A stretch of 30,081 nt of DNA from Cerioporus squamosus. Its lineage: Eukaryota > Basidiomycota > Agaricomycetes > Polyporales > Polyporaceae. Below are positions 21,207 to 30,081 of the stretch, in pieces. The first letter of the stretch is position 1; every line of letters begins with the position of its first letter. The stretch lies in assembly GCA_022592435.1 (NCBI GenBank), contig JABYQS010000329.1, forward strand, positions 1 through 30,081, in the 5' to 3' direction. The notes below the pieces were generated by a model. The model was not told the DNA's origin. It made no database searches and saw only the letters and a program-made list of their open reading frames with translations. The position numbers were made by a program, and so were the translations under genes.

Positions 21207-22757
21207 CTAGACAGCGATCGCCTCGGCGGACGCTGGAGGAGGAACATCCAAGCCCAAGACAGCAGCTGGTATCGACTGGGCAGCAGGAGTGCTATCAGAC
21301 GTCTCCTGGATAACGACATCCTTCGGGGCTGCAGCGACCCGAGAGGCGGATGTGGCGGCGACTGGCTGGAGCGGTATAGGCGGCGCGCGCTGTCCACCAC
21401 GGCTCTCGATCGCTTTCACGATCTCCGCAAACTCCTGTTCGCCTGTCCAGGGAGCGACGAGTGTCTCCATGTCCTCGTATCCCTTCGCGCGGACGATTGC
21501 TTCGCGGAGTGCCTTCAGCTCGTTGCGCGAAGTGTTCTCGTGCCGACCTTGGAACTGTGTCGCACAGAACTTGGTGGAGGACCAGTGGTTGCCTAGGTAC
21601 TTTCCCTGTGGCAAATGAGCGAAGTGAGACCGACGGGTATACACAGCAGCGAGTAGGGGACTTACAAGGCGGATATAGGAAGGGACGAAGGTGAGCTCGA
21701 GGTCCTTGAGCGGCGTTGGCGAGAAGCACGTCGGGTTCGCTTCAGCAGCGGTCGCAATCATCACGGAGTGCGCCCCTACCCACATCAAATGAGCGCAAGG
21801 CGGTAACCAAATGGATAAGAAACACCTGTGACTTCGCGTACGCGCTTGGAGTCCTCGTAGCCCAGACAATCCCCATTCTCAATCACCGCGATCCCCTTTC
21901 CCATCTTCTCCACAAACTCAACAATCTCCCGCAACCGCTCAATGACCGCCTTCTCCTTCATGCGCATATTCCGCGTCCGACAGTGCACCGTGAGCGCCGA
22001 GATGCCCGTGTTCACGATGCGCTCTACCAGCTTGAGCGTGTCTTCCTGCGAAGGCAGCAGGCGAATCTTCGCCGACACGGTGATCTCTGGAGGCATAGCT
22101 TCTCGGAGGGCAGTGAGGATAGAGCAGAGGAGGTCGGGGTTTGTGAGCAGCGCGGCACCCATGCCTGCATGCGTAGAGAAAGGCTTCGGACAGCCGCAGT
22201 TGAGGTCGAAGCCGGAGACGTCCTGCTGGACCATCTTCGCAGCTTGCACCGCGAGCTCTGGGTCCGCCGAGCCGATTTGGTAAATAAGGAATGGCTTCTC
22301 GATGGGGTGTGTCGTGAAGATCGCCTTCGATTTGCCGTGATACGAAACTACACCCGTGACAGCTGCAATACGTGGTGAGCAGATCGTGAGCGGGGAGACG
22401 AGCGAGCGGGACGTACGATCGACTTCGCGGGTGGTATGCAGGATAGCTTTATCAATCGTCTCCGGGCCCCATACCAACTTCGCACCATGTTTGAGCGCGT
22501 ACAGTCGAGTCGGTACTGTCACACCAAATGAGATAAGTGAATGTCAGGGATGTGACGCAGTACTCACATGCGCCGGATCTGACCATGGGCGCGAGCATCA
22601 GCCCGTTCTTGTAGTCTTCCGACGTGAGGGGGGCATATTCCAGTCTTTGTCTTTTTGCGACCCGAGGAGAAGAGTCAGGAGAAGGTGGCTGCGAGCGGCG
22701 AGACATACTGGTGTGAAGTCCTCTGCGGAGATGCGAAAGTCGGCGGAAACTGAGCAT
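21207..22757 (-). CDS. DUS2: tRNA-dihydrouridine synthase Dus2 (Smm1)
   Basis: Dus2 is an FMN enzyme that reduces uridine 20 in the D-loop of cytoplasmic tRNAs with NADPH. Five minus-strand exons (22757-22568, 22515-22417, 22362-21826, 21775-21666, 21605-21207) give 444 residues. The barrel shows LMLAPMVRSGALPTRLYALK near residue 52, LVWGPETIDKAI, the catalytic Cys154 in NCGCPK, STHAGMGAALL, and AHSVMIATAAEANP at the phosphate-binding end. KYLGNHW marks the start of the C-terminal helical domain. A Pro/Ala-rich low-complexity tail ends the protein. The first 17 residues (MLSFRRLSHLRRGLHTS) are basic and look like a weak mitochondrial presequence. A second Met at residue 18 could start a cytosolic form. 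Intron 3 uses the less usual donor GTGTTT. Confidence 0.93.
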
Positions 22758-23016
22758 GCGACCGCAGGAAAATCGTCCGGGTCACCTGAGTCTAAAAGAA
22801 TCACAAGTCGCGTCTTTTTAAGAGCTATGCCCGCGAGAAGATGACGGTGAGTGCAGGTCGAGGAGGAGGAGGAACCAAGGATGAAGTTCACGGTCAAGCT
22901 CAAGTCAAGCTGAGCAGAACTCCAAGCGCTCGCGTGTCTCGTCACACATTGTCACTGTGGTCACATACGGTCTTTCGGGCCGGCTCAAGATCGCGAGGCC
23001 GTGACCGTCACATCAG
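22758..23016. other. DUS2 upstream region
   Basis: This short stretch should carry the minus-strand DUS2 promoter. It also lies where the missing N-terminal part of the neighbouring plus-strand pseudogene would be expected. I find no F-box-like or leucine-rich sequence in it in any frame. Confidence 0.45.
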
Positions 23017-24441
23017 GTCCCTTCAAGGTCGCTGCACCTCAAGGCCTTTCATGCCGGACACGAGCCACTCTTGATATCCTTGGCAGAGTTCATACTGAAG
23101 CTGCCCTCCGTCGAATTTCTGTATCTCGAAGATATGAAGGGTTGGTTCAGCGCATGCCGCTCCCTCCGCAAGGCCATTTCCTCACGTACAACTCTCACGC
23201 ACCTCCGCATCCACCAACTCTATAGCGTTGAGGGCAGATACTCTCTTGCGAAGCTATCGGAAATGCAGTTACCCCTTGTCTCGCTCACGCTGGCGGTGGT
23301 TAATCTGTTGTTTGTTAACCGAATAGGTTCTCTCGGATTCGTGATTCCCCGCAAAGCTCACCAATTCCTTCGCGAGCTTTACTGTGACCGGGCCCTCACC
23401 ATTCCAAGCTCAGGCCTTCAATGTCCCCTGCTACATACGATAGACGTGACAGGCCGCTTCACCGGCGCCGCAAACCGACTGGCATACACATTCCCCAACG
23501 CCAAACGATTCGATTGACCCTCCGTACTACCTCCGCTCATGAGGCCGACGCCGACAATGGCCCGGGTGATCTCCCTCCATTCCCCCCACTTTCCCTTGAG
23601 GTTGTCCGCGGGACTATCGAGGTGCTGAACTCGTTGTTCCACGACGATCTGGACGAACCGTGGCACACCGGTATACTCCAAGTTGTTTTCCCGGGGACCG
23701 TCCATACGGCACCGTTCGGGCTACTTCCCAGTATATTGCGCAACACAACCCCCAAACTTGTTCAACTTTCCGTGGCAAATTACGACGTGTTTGAAGACAC
23801 TATGACACCTGCGTTTCAAGGCCCCAACTGGGCTAGCGTCGAGACCTTAAGCGTGGATTTACGAGGAGATGTAGTGCTCGATGTCGGGACGCTCCATACG
23901 CAGCTTGTGAGTCGTCCCCACTCATTATCGTGCTGGCAAAGCCAAAACTGATTGGCCGCCGACAGGAGACCCTCGGTCGATTGATTGCCGTCGCCGCAGT
24001 CCAGCACTTCACACTCGACATTGTCCCGCTGGCTCGGAAGACACTGCCAGACCTCAGTTCCCGTGGAAACGTACATGGACATCGTGGACCCGAAGTCCGT
24101 TGCTGAGCGGATCCTCCGCCCTCACCCGACGCTTCTCACTGTCCGTGTCAGTGTGCACCCATACGAGGAGGATTTGCGGTCCGAGTTCATTCCTCCGGTA
24201 CGCGAATGCACCCTGCGTCGCTGTACATTCCCTTCTGGAGCTGGAGGGGCGGACCGTCAGGCTCTTGGAGATGGCGTATGAGGCTGATATCTTGTTACGC
24301 CTTGTGCGTGACAGTACATGGTTTCCCGGGATACTCACCGCGAGGCAGCTCACCCTCGGGACCTTGAGCCCTGCGGACACTGTTCGGTGTTGTTGTGGAT
24401 GTAGTTCCGATGCGCAAAGTGACTTCAGTGTTCCTTTTTGA
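23017..24441 (+). pseudogene. Leucine-rich-repeat/F-box-type protein remnant
   Basis: The translated fragments form one leucine-rich protein of the kind found in the C-terminal part of Agaricomycete F-box proteins (LISLAEFILKLPSVEFLYLE, TLTHLRIHQL, SLLELEGRTVRLLEM). The parts sit in different frames. The first (23017-23516) ends in FPNAKRFD-stop. The second (from 23516, LTLRTTS...) continues to an ordinary 59-nt intron at 23907-23965 and then QHFTLDIVPLARKTLPDL. The frame shifts again near 24050 (ETYMDIVDP...) and near 24220 (SLLELEG...). The first shift is caused by a tandem CGATT duplication at 23506-23515; with one copy the reading is KRLTLRTTS. No start codon or F-box precedes the first part, so the N-terminus is also gone. 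Some later frame changes might be unrecognised introns. The family differs from copies A-C. Confidence 0.75.
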
Positions 24442-24648
24442 GAGACTTGCAGTTGAAGTGGTTTGCTGCCCGAGTCTGACATGTAGCACTACGTTCACCG
24501 TCCCGCAGGCAGACAGTTATGTGTGATGTAAAGGATGATTCCGTTCCAAGGCTAGTAGTACAACATGAGTGAATGCGTAGAGTCGTAGGTATATCGTCAC
24601 CAATGTTAAAGCTCCCCAGCACCATCCACCCTGCGCATAGCATGCAGC
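24442..24648. other. Convergent intergenic gap
   Basis: This gap of about 200 nt lies between the pseudogene's last stop and the sugar transporter stop codon. It should hold the transporter's 3' untranslated region. Nothing else is visible. Confidence 0.5.
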
Positions 24649-26835
24649 TCATGCGCTCTCGTCGTCGCCCTTCTCTTTGACCTCCCGCACTTCCGTGGCC
24701 GTGCTCGCCTTCTCGTGGATGTGCTTCTCGCTCGGGCGCCACCGAGGCGAGTTCCACGGCTTCACGCCCGAGCGGTACATCTCGTCGACCTCCTCCAGAC
24801 TGAGGCCCTTCGTCTCGGGGATGAAGAGGTACACGTAAACGAAGCCGAACGTGAGCATGCCGAAGAAGATGAGCAGGATGAGCGGCCCGATCTTGTCCGC
24901 GATGCGCGGCGCGAAGAAGGAGAGCAGGAAGTTCCAGAGCCAGTCTAGGCAGTCCCATGGTCAGCATGTCGTACATTGTCAGGACGGTGCCGGAAGAACC
25001 ACTCACTCGTCGCACTTCCGAGGGCGATGGCTTTCGGACGGACGCGAAGCGGGAAGCTCTCGCCGAGGTACACCCAAGGCGTCGGACCCCAGAATATGGA
25101 AAACGAGAAGACGTGCAGCACCGCGAACGCGATGAGGGTATCGCCACCGGTCTTCTGGCTTGATGTTAGCTGGTCGGCGGGAGTGCCTTTAGGAGCCAGC
25201 ATGAAGTGGCCAACGAGCCCAGCGATGATAGAGCACGTTGCTTCAAGAACGGAGCCAGTGAGGAGAGACTGTACACGAGGTCAGGTGAGAAGGATGCACA
25301 TGAGTTTTCAAAGGATTGAGACGTACGTTCCGACGACCCCAGGTCTCGATGAGGTATAGAGCCGGGACGGTTCCGATAACGGAGACACCTCCGAGGATCG
25401 CCTGGATAGAGTATGGGTCCAACGTAGTACCAGCACTCTGGAAGAACGTGTCGCCGTAGTAGTCTATAGTCGACGGGTTAGACACTGGCAATTGCAATCG
25501 GTCAATAGATGCGCGACGCACAGTAGAAGTTCTGGCCGTTCAGTTGCTGGATGAACTGCAACATCATGCCGTTCATCGTGCGCTTGTACAGCATGTTGCG
25601 CTTCGAAAAACACTCCGCCCAGGTGGCCTTTCCGCCTTCGTTTTCCGCCTTGATGGCGAACTCAAGCTCCTCGATGGTCTCGCTCACTACTGGGTCGTCC
25701 TCAGGCAGGCTGTTGAGCAAAGACACTACACGGCGTGCCTCCGCTTCACGCCCTATACCTAGAAGGTGACGACTGCGCATCCTTGAAGTGAGTATGCGAT
25801 CGGTGAAGCACATGCATGAAGGTAAGGACTTACGGAGACTCAGGGAGGAAGAATATTCCTGACAAAAGGATCGCACCCCAGACGAGCTGGAGCCCGACAG
25901 GGATACGCCACGACGCAGCTCCGTTGAGATGGTGAGAACCGATCTCGATCATGTAGCTCAGGAAGATGCTGCAAGGCTGGGAATCAGTACTTCACTCGAG
26001 ACGCACAATCAAGCTCCACGCACCCAACGATGATCTGCAGCTGGTACAAGACAAGCAGCATACCACGCATGGACTTCGGGGCGGTTTCGCCATTGTACAG
26101 CGGTACAATCGCTAGGTGTGCGCGTTAGCCCTGCGAACACGTTCAGAGGAAGGTCGCTGCGTACCGGAAAGCGCTCCCACTCCGAGTCCGGCGATGAAAC
26201 GTCCGATGGTGATCTGCACGATCGAGCGCACGGTGCCAGTTTGGATGGCGGTGCCAACGGTGAAGATTGCAGACCAAATGAGGATGGAACCTCGACGACC
26301 AAAGCGATCAGAGGTGAAGGCCTGTCCGAGTGCACCAACGAATGTGCTATATGCAGAACTTAGTATGCAAGCACGAGTTGAAGAGCATGAGTACCCACCC
26401 GGCTGATAGTAGAGAGGTTATGATGGATTGTCGTGCACTTGATAGAACCCATGTCCCGTCAGATTGCTGCTCCCCGAACCGTTGGACGAAGTCGGGCATA
26501 ATTAGACATCCCTACGCATACCGGGTCAACGGGTCGGTAGGCTAAGTTTGACAGATAGAACTCACTGAAATGACCCCGATGTCATATCCGAAGAGGAAGC
26601 CTAGCAACGATGTGTACGTTCTGGGTAACACTGGTTAGGACCTAGTCGGGACCGGACAACGGGAGCAGACTTACAGTTCACACTCATTCAGATCCTTGCC
26701 ATCGTCAGCTTACCTCCTACATAGATAACGAACCGTTAGCATACGCGTACTCCCTGCCCTCTCGCCGTTCCAAGACGCACCGAAAGCGATGAAGATTGCG
26801 AGGAGGACGGCCCTGTGATTCCTTGGAATACCCAT
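24649..26835 (-). CDS. MFS sugar (hexose-type) transporter
   Basis: This is a plasma-membrane sugar:H+ symporter of the fungal sugar-porter family, with 12 membrane helices. Minus-strand exons are 26835-26781, 26716-26714, 26600-26566, 26511-26399, 26346-26165, 26111-26024, 25968-25834, 25772-25522, 25463-25327, 25268-25007 and 24944-24649 (518 residues). Family motifs occur in order: FGGFLFGYDIGVIS in helix 1, DRFGRRGS between helices 2 and 3, GRFIAGLGVGALS, PESPRHLL after helix 6, QQLNGQNFYYYG in helix 7 (sugar contact), ETWGRR between helices 8 and 9, and FIPETKGLSLEEVDE after helix 12. Exon 2 is a 3-nt microexon restoring the second Gly of FGGFLFGYD. The acceptor after GCGCAG (before 25772) is preferred because it gives PESPR. 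The cytoplasmic tail contains GVKPWNSPRW, frequent in fungal members. The exact sugar is unknown. Confidence 0.9.
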
Positions 26836-26920
26836 AGTTGCGGTGAGGGACGAAGTCCTGGGAAGTCGAACAGCAAGAGAAGCGGGGGCTCACGGGGCCC
26901 AACAGCGCGAAGCACTCGTC

Positions 26921-26926
26921 TTTATA
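26921..26926 (-). promoter_or_regulatory. TATA box of the sugar transporter gene
   Basis: TATAAA on the minus strand lies 86-91 nt upstream of the transporter ATG, matching the spacing seen for the plus-strand ICL/PEPM gene. No other TATA-like element is closer. Confidence 0.55.
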
Positions 26927-27879
26927 GCACGGGGGCATGTCGTCTATTTAGTTCCTCGCCGGTTCCGCGGAAGAAGGTTCCTGTCGCGCAGTGCGAATTC
27001 GTCGCGCGGACCGTGCTGGCCATCAAGGCGGTCCGGAGAGAAAGGTTGCACCGCGGGTGCTTGCCATCACTCGAGGGTGGTTCTCCCAACACGCGCGGTC
27101 CCATGGCCACAAAGGTGAGCGCGGTATCAATTTCCCCGCACTGTCCCCACTGATGTCATGTGCCCCGCGTGGGGCCCCGCGTATCCCCAGCCGCCGGTAT
27201 GGCGTCTCTACCTGCGGCGGCGGCCTGATGGCTACTACGATCCTCGAGAGCGTCAGCTTCGCCGTTCTATTTCTTGACGGAGCTGATCAGGAACTTACTG
27301 AGAAGACGAGAAAAAGAAGGGCTTCTGGCCGTAGGCTGCGGGAAGCACGAGTGCAGGCGAATACGCACAGTCAGTACGCCTTAGACCAAAGAAAACGGAA
27401 GATCTCGATGGTACGTACTGCTTATCGGTTATACAGTACTGCTGCTGGAGGACGATGATCGGCTCGGCCCCGGGGTTGCAATGGTGCGAGTTATTCATGC
27501 CTTCGCCGACGTCATGCGCCCCAAAAGCTGCGTTTCACTTGCACTTGATCCTCCTGGATTGGAAGGGACTGGCGGAACAAAACACGACTAGATACATGCA
27601 CGGTGCGCTGCTCAGGCACACAGTGCAGCACGCGTCAGCACTCACAGATAGACGAGGTTAGAACCCCAAAAGAAACAATAATGACACCCGAAGACCGACA
27701 CTCGCACTGGACGCCCAGTCGAACGGAAACGAGGGAAACCATCTCATTGACTTGCTCGTTTCGACACACATACGCCCGAAGGCATCAGGTACCTTGAACA
27801 TGGTCTGGATGAGTTCGTAGTTCGAAGAGGAAGATTGGCAAGCACAACGAAGCGGCCACGCACCGAGATGCAACTATCT
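26927..27879. other. Gene-free region
   Basis: About 950 nt lie between the sugar transporter promoter and the 3' end of the zinc-finger/SIM gene. Open frames on both strands are short and have no recognisable family features. No tRNA B-box, repeat or transposon end was noticed. It may include the transporter's distal regulatory sequence. Confidence 0.5.
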
Positions 27880-28990
27880 TCACTCGACTTCCGCGAGCCG
27901 TCGCAGTCCCTCTCGCACGAGTAAACAGGCCGCAAAGTCCAGTCCTCGATCTGACAAGCTTCTTTCTAACCTATCGAGATAGTGCTCAGGGAGCCTCCCG
28001 AGTGCGCGCATTCTCGCACTGTCAGTGATGCCAACGTCCTGGAGGATGGGCATGACGTCTGGACCAAGCCCATGCTCCGCGAGAAACGCCTCAACTGCAT
28101 TGGTCTCCAAGCGGGGTGCAGGAGCGGCCTCTGACATCCTCTGCGGCGTTCCATTAGTTGTGGCACCCGAAGGCGGATCACGGTGACTAAGAGGACTTGG
28201 CCGTAACTCGGGACGGACTATGTTGGGGTGCTTGACATGGGTATCGAGAGCCTGCCTAGCTTCCGTGGCGGGAGGGTTCCGGCGAAAGTGGGAATGCGTT
28301 TCGTCGAGGTGGTCTACGAACGTCTTGAGAGTTTGGCTTGGTCCTGCAGGAATCACCTTGAAATGGTTAGAACAGTCTCCTCAACGGCACGGTCGTCGTC
28401 AGACTCACTACGTATTCTTCGCATTCATCACACTGCAGCTCCCAATTCTCTGGGCGGTCTGTCATCAACATGCCTTGGGCACTGACGGTGAACCGAGCAC
28501 GAGGGAAATCCTTCTCGACCGCCTCAATAGCGTCCTCAAGCCATCGTGGGCGCTGAAAGGCTGTTAAGATGGACATCGCAACAAGCGGAACGGCGATACG
28601 CACCGCAATAGACTTGATACTGGACGACGTCTCCGTGCTCTGAGACCGTGGGACGGCTGATTGAGAAGATGCAGGAACGGAGACACGACAACGAGACGAG
28701 GCCGACGGGATACGCGTGAGGTCGATGAACACGACAGGCTGAGTGACAAGCGTCACCGACGATGACTGGGTGGACGGCTGGCTCGACATGAGCAAAGGGG
28801 TATGTATTGGATGCAAGACCGTGCGCTCTGCTGCACGTTGAGGCTCCTCAGAGTCCGAGCGGATGTCGATGATGTCCGGAGGATCCGGTAGGGGCCCCAG
28901 ACGATGCATCCTGCGCCGTCGACGAAGGATGCGATCCGGTGAGACCGAGGTTCGGATTTCTGCCAAGAGGAACAGTCTATCAGCAACCAT
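27880..28990 (-). CDS. Zinc-finger/SIM protein with novel C-terminal domain
   Basis: I do not recognise this protein as a named family. Two exons (28990-28409 and 28356-27880) joined by a 52-nt intron give 352 residues. In order it shows a basic run RRRRRMHR (23-30, possible nuclear signal) and DIIDIRSDSEE (39-49) and VVFIDLT (86-92), both matching the hydrophobic-core-plus-acid pattern of SUMO-interaction motifs. A hydrophobic stretch (about 127-144) with an internal Arg follows. Then comes CDEC...H...H (Cys187, Cys190, His210, His215), a C2H2/BED-like zinc-finger arrangement with a long middle loop. The last 71 residues (282-352) form a helical-looking domain (VGITDSARMRALG, GLDFAACLLVREGLRR) shared with the next gene. 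The parts suggest a nuclear, SUMO-linked protein, but this is inference. Confidence 0.7.
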
Positions 28991-29707
28991 GATCGCGCAC
29001 GTAGACCTGCCGGTAGCATACCTGGGGCTGCAAGTCCACGCTGCCGTGCAGAGGGAGCTCTAGAGAGACTGAAGCTCGGTTGACCTTCCCTCTGTAGCGA
29101 TGACCGCGTACCTCTTCCGCGCACACTCTTCCGCCGAACCCTCTTTCACTGATTCACGGTTGACGTCCGATGAGGTTGACCGGTAGCTATTGCGCAGACC
29201 GCTGCTAAAATTGTGAGAGTCAGCGAAGTTCTCGACACTGTGAACGAACGAGCACACACCTGCGTTAACCGGTGAATTGTTTCCTGGGACGCAGTGGCCC
29301 CAATCCAAGGGCACTTGGCGGATGGCTGCAGAAGAAGTCAAACATAGCAGCGCAGGCCAATGGCGGGCTGAAATAGAGCATAGAGCTCAGGTCTCGGAAG
29401 GGTTCAGATAGAGGATGATCGATGATAAAGGACGAACCTCTCCAAGCAGTTCGCCGCCGGTGACATGACGTCTGCAGATCTAGTAGCCAGATCTTTATGA
29501 CAGGACACCGTATTTGACTCTTCGTGTTCCCAGGACGATCCCGCTGGACATAACGGAGTCATATACACATGCCGCAGCTCGCACTCACCTCTGAAATGTC
29601 ACATCTTGAATGATATACATCGCGTCGATCACAGAGAAGACTTTTATGTACTCTAGTACCTACCCTACTTACCAACGTCCATAGAGCATCGTCATCTTCA
29701 GTGTCCG
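28991..29707. other. Intergenic region between the two paralogues
   Basis: About 700 nt separate the zinc-finger/SIM gene start from the stop of the next paralogue, both on the minus strand. It should contain the former's promoter. The longest frame, a minus-strand one near 29060-29341, has no domain-like sequence or family resemblance. Nothing else is visible. Confidence 0.5.
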
Positions 29708-30081
29708 TTATTTGCGCGCGGCGCGCCTTTTCAGTCCATCTCGGATTAGCAAACGAGCAACATAATCAAGTCCTGCTTGCTCCAGAGCTTTGTCCAACTT
29801 CTCGAGCGATCTCCAATGGAGCGCACCCAGAGCTCGCATCCTCGGTTCGTCACTGATACCTACTTCACGTAGAGTCTCCGCAAGCGCAGGCGACAGGGAG
29901 ACTTCGCCCAAGAACTTGACGACGGGGTCCTCAGTTTCGCCGGGTGGAGGCCGAACGTGGACGTCGATCGAATGTGCGTCCTGAGGACTCGACTCTTGGT
30001 CGGAGTCGGCGATGGTGTACAAGCCGCTCTCTGAAGGCTCTCGATAACGAGGTGAGTCTGCCCTACCTGTGGCGAAGATAC
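29708..30081 (-). CDS. Paralogue with the same 71-residue C-terminal domain (partial)
   Basis: The 3' end of a minus-strand gene. Its C-terminal 71 residues (VVKFLGEVSLSPALAETLRE through RDGLKRRAARK) align without gaps to the C-terminus of the neighbouring zinc-finger/SIM protein, with about 32 identical positions by eye. The strongest block is VGI-x-D-x-x-R-MRALG, then GLD-x-x-A-x-LL-x-R-x-GL. Upstream is a Ser/Asp/Glu-rich linker (TIADSDQESSPQD). No ATG opens this frame within the window and it stays open to the right edge, apart from a possible acceptor (CACAG) near 30065. The true start lies outside or in an upstream exon. Whether it also has the zinc finger and SIMs cannot be seen. Confidence 0.7.
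   Translation of the reverse strand, partial: IFATGRADSPRYREPSESGLYTIADSDQESSPQDAHSIDVHVRPPPGETEDPVVKFLGEVSLSPALAETLREVGISDEPRMRALGALHWRSLEKLDKALEQAGLDYVARLLIRDGLKRRAARK

Noticed and set aside
21716..22378. A 220-codon plus-strand frame opposite DUS2
   Set aside because: It mirrors the highly conserved Dus2 barrel exon and is explained as a shadow frame.
26815..27153. Plus-strand frames upstream of the sugar transporter
   Set aside because: They run through the probable promoter, including the TATA box, and encode Arg-rich sequence without recognisable motifs.
29060..29341. A 93-codon minus-strand frame between the two paralogues
   Set aside because: It has ordinary composition, no homology I can see, and no splice link to either neighbour. 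It is too weak to call.
1..30081. Search for transposons, CRISPR arrays, tRNA and rRNA genes
   Set aside because: No inverted terminal repeats with a transposase, no reverse transcriptase motifs, no regularly spaced repeats and no convincing tRNA A/B boxes were noticed. A covariance-model scan would be the decisive test for small RNAs.

Overview
The window looks like nuclear DNA of a filamentous basidiomycete, most likely an Agaricomycete. Nearly every gene must be assembled from many short exons joined across GT-AG introns of about 50-65 nt. The third codon position is GC-rich, so strong shadow frames appear on both strands. The recognisable proteins (Exo84, Pup2, Ess1/Pin1, Dus2, IMPase, RidA, an mARC-like MOSC protein) are eukaryotic and mostly housekeeping. 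All exon boundaries below were placed by hand from splice signals, reading frame and family similarity, and have no transcript support.

Layout. 0.4-6.1 kb, plus strand: EXO84 (7 exons), then an MFS drug:H+ antiporter-type transporter (about 15 exons). 6.8-9.8 kb, minus strand: a mitochondrial-type RidA enamine/imine deaminase and, in tandem, a membrane-anchored MOSC (mARC-like) protein. The MOSC gene shares a 405-nt bidirectional promoter with a plus-strand isocitrate lyase/PEP mutase-family gene (10.2-11.4 kb). That gene converges on an ESS1/PIN1 prolyl isomerase (minus, 11.6-12.4 kb). 12.8-17.8 kb, minus strand: an array of three paralogous F-box-like/leucine-rich genes (A, B, C). A is clearly broken, B is intact, and C is readable only with a non-obvious splice. 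18.4-19.5 kb: proteasome alpha5 (PUP2, plus), convergent with inositol monophosphatase (minus, 19.7-21.0 kb), then tRNA dihydrouridine synthase DUS2 (minus, 21.2-22.8 kb). 23.0-24.4 kb: a plus-strand leucine-rich pseudogene broken by a 5-bp tandem duplication and further frameshifts. 24.6-26.8 kb: a minus-strand sugar transporter with a probable 3-nt microexon. 27.9-30.1 kb: two minus-strand paralogues sharing an undescribed 71-residue C-terminal domain. The first also has a zinc-finger-like motif and two SUMO-interaction-like motifs. The second runs off the window.

Functional reading. The conserved genes do not form one pathway. The MOSC/RidA pair is the one neighbourhood with a plausible shared theme, namely repair or reduction of reactive nitrogen metabolites. 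The two regions most like accessory DNA are the F-box-like array, which shows birth-and-death evolution in progress, and the zinc-finger/SIM plus C-terminal-domain pair at the right edge, which is the best candidate here for something uncharacterised.
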